NCBI GenBank assembly: GCA_949293555.1
Contig: CASFDV010000002.1
Coordinates: 170,210-234,209 of the forward strand
Direction: 5' to 3'
DNA: 64,000 nucleotides
From: an uncultured Bacillota bacterium
GTDB lineage: Bacteria > Bacillota_I > Bacilli_A > RFN20 > CAG-826
Both the position numbers and the translations under genes were made by a program. The notes under the pieces were generated by a model. That model searched no databases. It saw only the letters and a list, made by a program, of their open reading frames with translations, and had not been told where the DNA came from. How positions within the stretch are numbered: the stretch's first letter is position 1; each line of letters begins with the position of its first letter. Below, in pieces: positions 52,180 to 60,729 of this stretch.

Positions 52180-55100
52180 ATGCCTGACATCAAGAAGTCG
52201 TTCATGTCCGTGGACGGGAACACCGCCGCGGCCATCGAGAGCTACTACTTCAGCGAAGTGGCGGCCATCTACCCGATCACTCCCTCCTCCCCGATGGCGG
52301 AGTACGTCGACGTCCTCGCCAGCAAGGGGGAGAAGAACTTCTTCGACTCCCCGGTGAAGGTGGTCGAGATGCAGTCGGAGGCCGGCGCCTCGGGCGCGGT
52401 CCACGGCGCCCTCCAGGGCGGGGCCCTCGCGACCACCTACACCGCCTCCCAGGGCCTCCTCCTCATGATCCCGAACCTCTACAAGTGGGTCGGCGAGGAG
52501 CTTCCCGCGGTGCTCCACGTCTCCGCGCGCTCCCTTGCGACGAGAGCCCTTTCGATCTTCGGCGACCAGGCCGACATCTACGCCTGCCGCCAGACCGGCG
52601 CGACGATGATCGCGAGCAACTCCGTCCAGGAGATCGCCGACCTCGCGCCCGTCGCGCACCTCGTCGCGATCGAGAGCTCCGTCCCCGTCCTCCACTTCTT
52701 CGACGGCTTCCGCACCTCCCACGAGGTTCAGCGCGTCGAGTTCGTCGACAAGGCGGAGTGGAGGAAGCTCCTCCCGATGGAGAAGGTCGAGGAGTTCCGC
52801 AAGAGGGCCCTCAACCCCCACACCCACCCCGTGACCCGGGGCGGCGCGGAGAACGACGACATCTACTTCCAGGCGAGGGAGGCCCAGAACAGCCACTTCG
52901 CGAAGGTCGTCGCGGTCGCCGAGAAGTACTTCGCCGAGGCCACCAGGCTCACCGGCAGGACCTACGCCCCCTTCGTCTACTACGGGGCGAAGGACGCCGA
53001 GAAGGCCATCGTCGCGATGGGCTCCGTCTGCGAGACCGCCGAGGAGGTCGTCGACGAGCTTCTCAAGAGGGGGGAGAAGGTCGGCCTCGTCAAGGTCCAC
53101 CTCTACCGCCCCTTCAGCGCCTCCCTCCTTTCCAAGGCCATCCCTTCCTCGGTCAAGAAGATCGCCGTCCTCGACCGCACCAAGGAGAACGGTTCCGAAG
53201 GGGAGCCGCTCTACCTCGACGTCGCCGTCGCCCTCATGAACGAGGGGCGGAAGTTCGAGAAGATCCTCGGGGGCCGCTACGGGCTCTCCAGCAAGGACAC
53301 CCAGCCCAAGGACGTGAAGGCCGTCTACGACTTCCTCGACAGGGACGACGCCTGGAACGGCTTCACCATCGGGATCGAGGACGACGTCACCCGCCTTTCC
53401 ATCCCGAGCGACCCGAAGTTCGTCATCCCCCACGCCTACACGAGCTGCCTCTTCTACGGCCTTGGCTCGGACGGGACGGTCTCGGCGAACAAGAGCTCCG
53501 TCAAGATCATCGGCGACGCCACCGGGCAGTACGCCCAGGCCTACTTCCAGTACGACTCCAGGAAGGCCGGCGGCACCACGAGGAGCCACCTCCGCTTCGG
53601 GAAGGAGCCCATCAAGAGCGAGTACTACGTCAAGAACGCGGACTTCATCTCCTGCTCCCTCGACACCTACATCCTCCGCTTCGACATCCTCCAGAACCTG
53701 AAGGAGGGCGGCACCTTCCTCCTCAACACCGACATGTCGGACGAGGAGCTCGAGAAGGCGATGCCCAACCGCATGAAGCACCTCCTCGTCGAGAAGCACG
53801 CCCGCCTCTATGTCATCGACGCGAACCGCATCGCCCGCGAGATCGGGATGGGGCGGCACACCAACACCATCCTCCAGGCCTCCTTCTTCTACCTGAACCC
53901 GCAGATCATGCCCTACGAGGATGCGAAGGCGTGGATGAAGAAGTTCGCCGAGAAGAGCTACGCCAAGAAGGGCCAGAAGGTCGTCGAGCTCAACTGGCGC
54001 GCGATCGACGCCGGGACCGAGGGCCTCCGCGAGGTCAAGGTGAAGCCCGAATGGATCGATTGCCCCGTCCTCAAGGTCGTCCCGACCGGGGAGGACGAGT
54101 ACTTCGACTCCTACGTCGAGACCATCGACCGCCTCGACGGGGACGAGCTCCCGACCTCCGCCTTCCTCAAGAGCGAGCTCGAGGACGGCACGATGGAGCC
54201 CAACATCACCTTCCGCCAGAAGAGGGCGATCGCCGACATGGTCCCCCAGTGGAACCCGGCCTACTGCATCCAGTGCAACCAGTGCGCCTTCGTCTGCCCC
54301 CACGCGACCATCCGCCCCTTCCTCCTCGACGAGAAGGAGCTTGAGAACGCCCCCGAGGTCGTGAAGAACGGAGTCAAGGACGCGATGGGCCCGACCGCGA
54401 AGGGCCTCAAGTACCGCATTCAGGTGTCGACGATGAACTGCGTCGGCTGCGGGCTCTGCGTCTCCGAGTGCATGGCCAACCAGACCGCGAAGAAGCTCGG
54501 GAACGACCACTTCGCCCTGAAGATGGTCGAGGCCAAGAGCCAGTTCGCCGAGCAGGAGGGCGCCGACTACCTGTACAAGCACGTCGCCTACAAGGCCGAC
54601 AAGTACCCCCTGACCAACCCCAAGGGCGTGGGCTTCCTCATGCCCTACATGGAGGTCTCTGGCGCCTGCGCCGGCTGCGGCGAGGCCCCCTACTACCGCC
54701 TCGTGACCCAGCTCTTCGGGAAGGACATGCTCGTGGCCAACGCCACCGGCTGCAGCTCCATCTACTGCGGCTCGACGCCCCTCACCCCCTTCGTCACCGA
54801 CAAGGACGGGCAGGGCCCGGCCTGGGCGAACTCCCTCTTCGAGGATAACGCCGAGTACGGCTTCGGCATGAGGATCGCCACCGACTACAAGCTGAGCCAG
54901 ATCGTCCGCATCCTCAAGGACATGATCGCCTCCGGGAAGGGCGAGGAGACGCTCGTCAAGGCCGCGGAGGACTACCTCGCCCACATCAAGGACAAGGCCT
55001 ACGTCCGCTCCCTCGTCCCGACCCTCATGGAGGAGGTCGAGAAGAGCGCCTACGAGCCGGTCAAGGAGCTCCGCGAGTACTACCGCGACCTCATCGACAA

Positions 55101-55749
55101 GTCGGTGTGGATCGTCGGCGGCGACGGCTGGAGCTACGACATCGGCTACGGCGGCCTCGACCACGTCCTCGCCAACGAAGCGGACGTGAACGTCCTCGTC
55201 CTCGACACGGAGGTCTACTCCAACACCGGCGGCCAGGCCTCGAAGAGCAGCCAGACCGGCTCCATCAACAAGTTCACCGCCTCTGGCAAGAAGGAGGCGA
55301 AGAAGAACCTTGCCCTCATGGCGATGGCCTACGGGCACGTCTACGTCGCCCAGATCGCCCTCGGCGCGAACCCGATGGCGGCCATCAAGGCCCTCAAGGA
55401 GGCGGAAAGCTACGACGGGCCCTCGCTCGTGATCTGCTACTGCCCCTGCGTCAACCAGGGCATCAAGGGCGGGCTCGTGAACTCCATCCGCGAGGAGAAG
55501 GACGCCGTCGAGTGCGGCTACTTCACCTGCTTCCGCTACGACCCGAGGAGGGTTGCCGAGGGCAAGCCCGGCCTTGAGATCGACAACCCCAAGGAGCCCG
55601 ACTTCACGAAGTTCCGCGACTTCGTCATGAAGGAGACCCGCTTCAGCCAGCTCCCGGTGGTGAACCCGGAGCACGCCGAGGAGCTCCTCAAGAAGAGCGA
55701 GGCCTACGCCATCAAGAGGTGGGAGGCCATCAAGAAGTTCGGCCTCTAG
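52180..55749 (+). CDS. nifJ: Pyruvate:ferredoxin (flavodoxin) oxidoreductase, 1189 aa
   Basis: Single-chain enzyme oxidising pyruvate and CoA to acetyl-CoA and CO2 with reduction of ferredoxin or flavodoxin. AAIYPITPSSPMAEYVD is the domain I motif; EMQSEAGASGAVHGALQGGA follows. Two [4Fe-4S] motifs: CIQCNQCAFVCPHATI (first Cys696) and CVGCGLCVSECMANQ. The third cluster uses the GACAGCGEAPY cysteines together with ATGCSS. The thiamine diphosphate site is GGDGWSYDIGYGGLDHVLA with NTGGQASKSSQTG. Full length (typical 1170-1200 aa). It marks an anaerobic metabolism and would supply reduced ferredoxin or flavodoxin. Transcribed alone. Confidence 0.98.
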   Translation: MPDIKKSFMSVDGNTAAAIESYYFSEVAAIYPITPSSPMAEYVDVLASKGEKNFFDSPVKVVEMQSEAGASGAVHGALQGGALATTYTASQGLLLMIPNLYKWVGEELPAVLHVSARSLATRALSIFGDQADIYACRQTGATMIASNSVQEIADLAPVAHLVAIESSVPVLHFFDGFRTSHEVQRVEFVDKAEWRKLLPMEKVEEFRKRALNPHTHPVTRGGAENDDIYFQAREAQNSHFAKVVAVAEKYFAEATRLTGRTYAPFVYYGAKDAEKAIVAMGSVCETAEEVVDELLKRGEKVGLVKVHLYRPFSASLLSKAIPSSVKKIAVLDRTKENGSEGEPLYLDVAVALMNEGRKFEKILGGRYGLSSKDTQPKDVKAVYDFLDRDDAWNGFTIGIEDDVTRLSIPSDPKFVIPHAYTSCLFYGLGSDGTVSANKSSVKIIGDATGQYAQAYFQYDSRKAGGTTRSHLRFGKEPIKSEYYVKNADFISCSLDTYILRFDILQNLKEGGTFLLNTDMSDEELEKAMPNRMKHLLVEKHARLYVIDANRIAREIGMGRHTNTILQASFFYLNPQIMPYEDAKAWMKKFAEKSYAKKGQKVVELNWRAIDAGTEGLREVKVKPEWIDCPVLKVVPTGEDEYFDSYVETIDRLDGDELPTSAFLKSELEDGTMEPNITFRQKRAIADMVPQWNPAYCIQCNQCAFVCPHATIRPFLLDEKELENAPEVVKNGVKDAMGPTAKGLKYRIQVSTMNCVGCGLCVSECMANQTAKKLGNDHFALKMVEAKSQFAEQEGADYLYKHVAYKADKYPLTNPKGVGFLMPYMEVSGACAGCGEAPYYRLVTQLFGKDMLVANATGCSSIYCGSTPLTPFVTDKDGQGPAWANSLFEDNAEYGFGMRIATDYKLSQIVRILKDMIASGKGEETLVKAAEDYLAHIKDKAYVRSLVPTLMEEVEKSAYEPVKELREYYRDLIDKSVWIVGGDGWSYDIGYGGLDHVLANEADVNVLVLDTEVYSNTGGQASKSSQTGSINKFTASGKKEAKKNLALMAMAYGHVYVAQIALGANPMAAIKALKEAESYDGPSLVICYCPCVNQGIKGGLVNSIREEKDAVECGYFTCFRYDPRRVAEGKPGLEIDNPKEPDFTKFRDFVMKETRFSQLPVVNPEHAEELLKKSEAYAIKRWEAIKKFGL

Positions 55750-55764
55750 GCCATGACGTCATGG

Positions 55765-55792
55765 GGAGGGCCCGGAAGGGCCCTCCTTTTCT
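55765..55792 (+). terminator. Terminator of nifJ
   Basis: GGAGGGCCC, GGAA loop, GGGCCCTCC, then TTTTCTT. Perfect 9-bp stem. Confidence 0.93.
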
Positions 55793-55813
55793 TATGTCCC
55801 CGCGCTCCCTCTC

Positions 55814-55882
55814 TTGCGCCAAAGATTAGGAAAATCGACTGCCAAAAATACCAGAAATAGACTGCCAAAGATTCCAGTTTGC
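55814..55882. repeat. Degenerate 23-bp tandem repeat, three units
   Basis: GCCAAAGATT, GCCAAAAATA and GCCAAAGATT begin at 55818, 55841 and 55864, an exact period of 23; flanking GACTGCC and CCAG are shared by units two and three. It lies in the 354-base gap between nifJ and tRNA-Pro. No gene supported there; the rest of the gap (55883-56067) holds nothing I can identify. Possibly a remnant of a mobile element. Confidence 0.5.
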
Positions 55883-56070
55883 TGGTATTTGCTCGCATAT
55901 GATGGAATTCACCATGTCGATGTCAGTAGGCTCTCGCGCTTATTTGGCAGGCGATTCCTCCCGCCTTTCGCGCAAGGGCAAGCCTGGGCCGCTGTCCGCT
56001 CCGTATCTCCCGGAAAACCTTGGTTTTTCGGCGGGCTGGACGGGAATATGGCGAAGGTCGGCACCGAATC

Positions 56071-56093
56071 AAAAAGGCCGCTTTCCGCGGCCT
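56071..56093 (-). terminator. Terminator downstream of tRNA-Pro
   Basis: Minus strand AGGCCGC, GGAAA loop, GCGGCCT, then TTTT. Confidence 0.88.
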
Positions 56094-56103
56094 CTTCTTC
56101 ATC

Positions 56104-56180
56104 TGGTCGGAACGACGAGATTTGAACTCGCGACCCCTACCACCCCAAGGTAGTGCACTACCAAGCTGTGCTACGTCCCG
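56104..56180 (-). tRNA. tRNA-Pro (anticodon TGG)
   Basis: A 77-nt cloverleaf on the minus strand: acceptor CGGGACG/CGTTCCG with one wobble, D-arm TAGCACAGCTTGGTAGTGC, anticodon arm CTACCTTGGGGTGGTAG with TGG, T-arm CGAGTTCAAATCTCG, encoded CCA (56106-56104). A TATAGT at 56197-56192 (minus) is a likely -10. Confidence 0.97.
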
Positions 56181-56222
56181 GACGCGTGGTAACTATACTC
56201 GCTTTCCTAAGGATATCCACTC

Positions 56223-56729
56223 TCATTTGCCCTCAGGGAGGGAGGAGGAGAAGGATGCCCCTTCGCTTGCGGAGCTCGACGAGGGAAGATGGGCCTCGCT
56301 TGTGACGGGAACCCCTCCTTTCGTGAAGACGAAGAGGGGCTCCGCTCCTGCGGAGGGGCCTATGAAGGAAAGGGCGTCCACCCCGTTGTAGGTGAGGAGG
56401 GCGACGCTCGTGCGGTAGCGGCTTTCCCCGATCGTCAGGAGTCCCTGCATCGTCCCGGAAAGGAAGCCGTCCAGGGAACAGGGAAGAGGGGTCTCTCCCT
56501 GGTCCGAAAGCGAGAGCTCCAGGAGGTAGTAGGAGCCGTTCCAGCTGAGGAAGTTCCCGTTCTCCTCGTCGCTCAGGCTTACCTTGAGCGTGCCTTCGAA
56601 CTCGTCCTTCATCGTCCCGATCCCGGATTCCGGAATCGTCCAAGTGCCTAGGAGGATGTCGGGCTTCTCCACGCAGGAGGTGAGGGAAAGAGAGAGGAGG
56701 AGGGGGACAAGGAAGGCCGCTTTCTTCAT
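56223..56729 (-). CDS. Small putative lipoprotein, 168 aa
   Basis: Signal peptide MKKAAFLVPLLLSLSLTSC with lipobox; the mature part opens with PDILLGTWTIPESGIGTM, a pattern of lipocalin-like small lipoproteins (G-x-W near the N-terminus), and ends in a Ser-rich tail. Beta-rich, no catalytic motif. It is upstream of tRNA-Pro on the same strand. No SD: TAGGAT lies 6 bases before the ATG, so the message may be leaderless. Function unknown. Confidence 0.7.
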   Translation of the reverse strand: MKKAAFLVPLLLSLSLTSCVEKPDILLGTWTIPESGIGTMKDEFEGTLKVSLSDEENGNFLSWNGSYYLLELSLSDQGETPLPCSLDGFLSGTMQGLLTIGESRYRTSVALLTYNGVDALSFIGPSAGAEPLFVFTKGGVPVTSEAHLPSSSSASEGASFSSSLPEGK

Positions 56730-56735
56730 GGGGCT

Positions 56736-56741
56736 ATCCTA
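56736..56741 (-). promoter_or_regulatory. -10-like hexamer 6 nt before the 56729 start (leaderless candidate)
   Basis: Minus strand TAGGAT-AGCCCC-ATG. A sequence ATGCCT, one base off the TTGCCT -35 used by rpsL and tuf, lies 17 bases further upstream. Confidence 0.5.
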
Positions 56742-56787
56742 TCGCACCTAAGCGCGGCAGGCATTCATTTCCCAAAAGGGAACGAGG

Positions 56788-57396
56788 TCAGTAGGCAAAC
56801 TCGAAGGAAAGCGAGCCGAGACCCTCCGGCTCCAGGAACGCCATCACTAGGATTCCCTTCTCGGTGAATTTCAAGCTGTGACCGAAGCCCGGATTATAGT
56901 AGTCCTTGAGTTCTTCCTCGGGAACGCTCTTTAGAGATCCGGAAGGATAGGCTCTTCTGCTGAGGATACGGTTCCAGTCCGCCTTGGGAATCGTATAGCA
57001 CTTGGCGTAAAGCACGTCCAACGATCGGCCGTCCTTCTCTACGGCAAGGGAGAAGGAGTAGTTCCTCCCGTGGAAGGAGAAGGCGTTCAGGAGGCATTTC
57101 TCTTGTTTCCGGAGATACCGATCATCGGAAGGTATGACGTAATCCACTGTCCTTTGGAAGCCCGTCAAATCTTCCTCTTCGCGGAGCACTAGCGTGGCGG
57201 TCGCCCTTTCGTCCTGGGTGACATACGTCCCGGGGACAGGGCGATGGGTGTTCATCTCTTCGATGACAGCCATGGTGACGGGAATGGCGATTGCGATGGC
57301 CGTAATGAGCACGAGGAAGCTCGAAAGGAAAATAATCCCAGCCTTCTTGCCGGTGGAAAGGTTGATCCACCAGAGCTTCAGCCTGATCGCCCCCAT
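56788..57396 (-). CDS. Single-span membrane protein of unknown function, 202 aa
   Basis: A basic cytosolic start is followed by one helix (residues about 20-45, IIFLSSFLVLITAIAIAIPV) and an extracytoplasmic domain of about 155 residues with RPVPGTYVTQDERATATLVL and YSFSLAVEKDGRSLDVLYAK. No known domain recognised. The helix has no lipobox. The reading frame is well supported by its length, membrane pattern and an exact TATAAT upstream. It points the same way as the small lipoprotein 58 bases downstream. Confidence 0.7.
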   Translation of the reverse strand: MGAIRLKLWWINLSTGKKAGIIFLSSFLVLITAIAIAIPVTMAVIEEMNTHRPVPGTYVTQDERATATLVLREEEDLTGFQRTVDYVIPSDDRYLRKQEKCLLNAFSFHGRNYSFSLAVEKDGRSLDVLYAKCYTIPKADWNRILSRRAYPSGSLKSVPEEELKDYYNPGFGHSLKFTEKGILVMAFLEPEGLGSLSFEFAY

Positions 57397-57402
57397 GAAC
57401 TA

Positions 57403-57408
57403 ATTATA
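57403..57408 (-). promoter_or_regulatory. Consensus -10 six bases before the 57396 start (leaderless candidate)
   Basis: Minus strand TATAAT-TAGTTC-ATG with no SD. TTGCCT lies upstream with a short 14-base spacer. Confidence 0.55.
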
Positions 57409-57819
57409 AAACCAATGAGTCCAGGCAATAGGCGTTCTCGATTCACCTCTCTCCCTATGACTTTATGGCGGGAAGGCGTTCATTTCTTCAGGTAGCTAAC
57501 CATTTTCTAAAGAAATAATCGGGATTGAGAGGGATATCAGCTGGTTTTCCAGGAAAATTGGCCGAATTCCTGAATGCACTCGTTCCCTGCATTAAAAAAC
57601 GTTTGTTTCCATGATTTGAAACAGGAATTGCAGGCAAAACCCCCAATCCTAGATCCAAGTTTTCCAGTCCCTATCTAACAGCCAGGTATCCTGCAGAAGG
57701 CTTCCTAGGAGCGATTAACAGGCTTCAGCCTTGGTGAGCGAAAGGCGGCCCCTTTCCTCTTGAAGAAGCATGGAGACCGTTTTCTTCCCACTTGGTCCAC
57801 CTCCCTTGAGCAAGCCTCC
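57409..57819. other. AT-richer non-coding gap before uvrA
   Basis: About 410 bases with no supported gene. Composition is clearly less GC-rich than the surroundings. A small GTTTC/GAAAC pair occurs near 57607-57624. I see no tRNA, terminator or long repeat. Confidence 0.5.
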
Positions 57820-57820
57820 G

Positions 57821-57848
57821 GATTATCGGGGTGAGCCCCGCTATAATC
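57821..57848. promoter_or_regulatory. Inverted repeat overlapping the uvrA -10
   Basis: GATTATCGGGG (57821-57831), TGAG loop, CCCCG then CT and ATAATC (57836-57848): an 11-bp arm interrupted by two bases, whose right arm contains the -10 TATAAT (57842-57847). It does not look like the Bacillus LexA box. Operator function is inference. Confidence 0.45.
57842..57847 (+). promoter_or_regulatory. Consensus -10 nine bases before the uvrA start (leaderless candidate)
   Basis: TATAAT-CTCCGGGCA-ATG, leaving room for a leader of about 3 nt and no SD. Confidence 0.5.
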
Positions 57849-57856
57849 TCCGGGCA

Positions 57857-60697
57857 ATGGAACAAGATAGCCGCAAGTACATCCTTGTCTCGGGCGCGAG
57901 GGAGAACAACCTGAAGGACATCTCCCTTTCGATTCCCAAGGAAACCCTGACCGTCTTCACCGGGCTTTCCGGCTCCGGGAAGAGCACCCTCGCCTTCGAC
58001 ACCATCTACGCGGAAGGCCAGAGAAGGTACGTGGAGTCCCTTTCCCCCTACGCCCGCCAGTTCCTTGGGGGGATGGAGAAGCCCGACGTCGACTCCATCG
58101 AAGGGCTTTCCCCGGCAATATCGATCGACCAGAAGACGACATCCCATAACCCCCGTTCCACGGTGGGCACGGTCACGGAGATCTACGACTTCCTCCGCCT
58201 CCTCTACGCGAGGATCGGCGTCCCCTACTGCCCCGAGCACGGCATCCCCATCGTCTCCCAGACCCCCGTCGCGATGACCGACCTCATCCTCCAGTACCCC
58301 ATGGGCACGAAGGTGGTGCTCCTTGCCCCCGTGGTCCGCCACGAGAAGGGGAGGCAGGAGGAAGAGCTCGAGAGGATTCGCCGGGCCGGCTTCGAGAGGG
58401 TGCGCGTGGACGGGGAGATGTCCCTTATCTCCGAGCTTCCCCAGCTGGACAAGAACAAGCGGCACGACATCGACGTCGTCGTCGACCGGCTGATCCTGAA
58501 GGAAGGCGTCCGTTCCCGCCTCGCGGGAGACGTCGAGCTCGCCCTTGACCTTGGGCACGGCTATCTCCGGATCATCGCCGGGGAGGAGGAACGCCTTCTT
58601 TCGAGCAACCACACCTGCCCCCAGTGCGGCTTCTCGGTCCCGAAGCTCGAGCCGCGGCTCTTCTCCTTCAACGCGCCCCTTGGATACTGCCCTTCCTGCA
58701 AGGGGCTCGGAGTGTCCCGCACCGTCAGCCTTTCCCTTTTGGTCCCCGACCCCACGAAAAGCATCCGCGAGGGGGCGATCCGCTACTACAAGAACACCGT
58801 CGGAACCGCCAACCTCGAATGGCAGGAGTTCCAGACGCTCCTCGACCACTATTCCATTCCCATGGACGTGCCCTTCCAGGACCTGACCAAGGAGCAAAGG
58901 GACATCGTCCTCCATGGCTCGAAGGGACCGATCGAGAGGAAGCTCGTCTCCGTGAACGGGAACGTCACGAGGCGCTCGACGAGGATCGAAGGGGTGCAGG
59001 ACAAGATCGAGAGGCTTTATTCCGAGACCACCTCGAAATGGATGCTCCCCTACTACGAGAGCTTCATGCACGACGAGGAATGCCGGAGCTGCCACGGGGC
59101 GAGGCTTTCCCGCGAGGCGCTCTCGGTCAAGGTGAACGGCCTCAGCATCTACGAGTGCACCTGCCTCCCGATCGGGAAGTTCCTCTCCTGGCTCGGGGAG
59201 CTTGAGGATTCCCTCAAGGAAAACGAAAGGCACATCGCCGGGCTCCTCATCAAGGAAATCCGCTCGAGGGCGGAGTTCCTCCTAAACGTCGGGCTCGACT
59301 ACCTCACCCTTTCCCGGATGGCGATGACCCTTTCCGGGGGAGAGAGCCAGCGCATCCGCCTCGCCACCCAGATCGGAAGCCGCCTCTCCGGCGTCCTCTA
59401 CGTCCTCGACGAGCCTTCGATCGGGCTTCACCAGAGGGACGGGGAGAAGCTCATCGGGACTCTCCGCGAGATGCGTGACCTCGGGAACACCCTCATCGTC
59501 GTCGAGCACGACGAGGAAACCATCAGGAGCGCCGACTGGATCGTCGACATCGGCCCCGGGGCCGGCATCCACGGGGGCCAGGTCGTCGCGGAAGGGACGC
59601 TCGAGGACATCGAGCGCTGCCCTGAGTCCATCACCGGGGCCTATCTTTCCGGGAGGATGAGGATCGACATTCCGAAGGAGAGGAGGAAGGGGAACGGGAA
59701 GAAGCTCGTGCTCAAGGGCGCCTCCTGCCATAACCTCAAGGGCATTGACGTAACCTTCCCCCTCGGGAAGTTCATCGCAGTGACCGGCGTCTCCGGCTCG
59801 GGGAAGAGCAGCCTCGTCAACGAGACCCTTGGGAAGATCCTCGCGAGCCGCCTCAACGGGGCGGACGAGACCCCCGGCCCCTACCGCTCGATCCAGGGCC
59901 TCCAGAACCTCGACCGCGTCATCCGCGTCTCCCAGGACCCGATCGGAAGGACCCCCAGGAGCAACCCCGCGACCTACATCAAGCTCTTCGACGACATCCG
60001 CGCCCTCTTCGCCGAGACCCCCGAGGCCAGGGCGAGAGGCTACGAGAAAGGGCGCTTCTCCTTCAACGTGCCCGGGGGGCGCTGCGAGAAGTGCCAGGGA
60101 GCGGGGGTCGTCTACATTCCGATGAACTTCCTTCCGGACGTCTATGTCCGCTGCGACGAATGCGAGGGGAAGCGCTACAACCGCGAGACCCTGGAATGCA
60201 CCTACCGGGGCAAGAACATCTACGAGGTCCTCGAGATGCGGGTGGAAGAGGCGCTTAAGTTCTTCGAATCCCGCCCTCAGATCGCCCGGAAGATCCAGAC
60301 CCTTTATGACGTCGGGCTCGGCTACATGAAGCTCGGCCAGCCCGCGACCACCCTTTCGGGCGGGGAGGCGGAGAGGGTGAAGCTCGCCAACGAGCTCCAG
60401 CGCCGCCCCACGGGGAAGAGCATCTACCTCATCGACGAGCCGACGACGGGCCTTCATACGGACGACGTCTCGCGCCTCATCAAGATCCTGAACCATCTCG
60501 TCGACAACGGGGACACCGTCATCGTCATCGAGCATAACCTCGACATCGTCAAGGTAGCCGACTGGGTCATCGACCTCGGGCCCGAGGGCGGGGACGCCGG
60601 GGGCGAGGTCATCGCCGAGGGGACGCCCGAGGATGTGGCGAGGAACCCGAGGAGCTACACCGGCCAATATCTCAGGAAGATTCTTCCTGAGAGGTAG
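57857..60697 (+). CDS. uvrA: UvrABC excinuclease subunit A, 946 aa
   Basis: Damage-sensing ATPase of nucleotide excision repair. [20 protein letters not shown] start, Walker [21 protein letters not shown], zinc modules CPQCGF...CPSC and CRSCHG (first) and [13 protein letters not shown]...CDEC (second), signatures [18 protein letters not shown] and [18 protein letters not shown], second Walker [19 protein letters not shown], Walker B blocks [13 protein letters not shown] and [13 protein letters not shown]. Length normal. Start chosen at 57857, where homology begins. uvrB is not in this window. Confidence 0.98.
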   Translation: MEQDSRKYILVSGARENNLKDISLSIPKETLTVFTGLSGSGKSTLAFDTIYAEGQRRYVESLSPYARQFLGGMEKPDVDSIEGLSPAISIDQKTTSHNPRSTVGTVTEIYDFLRLLYARIGVPYCPEHGIPIVSQTPVAMTDLILQYPMGTKVVLLAPVVRHEKGRQEEELERIRRAGFERVRVDGEMSLISELPQLDKNKRHDIDVVVDRLILKEGVRSRLAGDVELALDLGHGYLRIIAGEEERLLSSNHTCPQCGFSVPKLEPRLFSFNAPLGYCPSCKGLGVSRTVSLSLLVPDPTKSIREGAIRYYKNTVGTANLEWQEFQTLLDHYSIPMDVPFQDLTKEQRDIVLHGSKGPIERKLVSVNGNVTRRSTRIEGVQDKIERLYSETTSKWMLPYYESFMHDEECRSCHGARLSREALSVKVNGLSIYECTCLPIGKFLSWLGELEDSLKENERHIAGLLIKEIRSRAEFLLNVGLDYLTLSRMAMTLSGGESQRIRLATQIGSRLSGVLYVLDEPSIGLHQRDGEKLIGTLREMRDLGNTLIVVEHDEETIRSADWIVDIGPGAGIHGGQVVAEGTLEDIERCPESITGAYLSGRMRIDIPKERRKGNGKKLVLKGASCHNLKGIDVTFPLGKFIAVTGVSGSGKSSLVNETLGKILASRLNGADETPGPYRSIQGLQNLDRVIRVSQDPIGRTPRSNPATYIKLFDDIRALFAETPEARARGYEKGRFSFNVPGGRCEKCQGAGVVYIPMNFLPDVYVRCDECEGKRYNRETLECTYRGKNIYEVLEMRVEEALKFFESRPQIARKIQTLYDVGLGYMKLGQPATTLSGGEAERVKLANELQRRPTGKSIYLIDEPTTGLHTDDVSRLIKILNHLVDNGDTVIVIEHNLDIVKVADWVIDLGPEGGDAGGEVIAEGTPEDVARNPRSYTGQYLRKILPER
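60671..60691 (+). promoter_or_regulatory. Hairpin at the end of uvrA
   Basis: CTCAGGAAG, ATT loop, CTTCCTGAG: perfect 9-bp stem inside the last codons of uvrA, without a T-run. It may reduce read-through into lgt or protect the 3' end. Confidence 0.4.
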
Positions 60698-60717
60698 TTA
60701 GCAAGGTGCCCTAGGCG

Positions 60718-60723
60718 TATCAT
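60718..60723 (+). promoter_or_regulatory. -10-like hexamer 6 nt before the lgt start (leaderless candidate)
   Basis: TATCAT-CGCGCC-ATG with no SD. The -35 region (TAGTTA, 17 bases upstream) is weak. Confidence 0.5.
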
Positions 60724-60729
60724 CGCGCC

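Noticed and set aside
55814-55882. CRISPR array
   Set aside because: The units are adjacent with no spacers, only three copies, and imperfect; no cas genes are nearby. No other array was seen in the window.
55814-56391. Overlapping small plus-strand frames ending in GTTRFELATPTTPR or ERRDLNSRPLPPQG
   Set aside because: These strings come from translating tRNA-Pro on the wrong strand. The remaining part has no homology or RBS.
57770-57856. Upstream ATG extending uvrA by 29 residues
   Set aside because: UvrA proteins start a few residues before GARENNL; the extension covers the palindrome and TATAAT and has no conserved residues.
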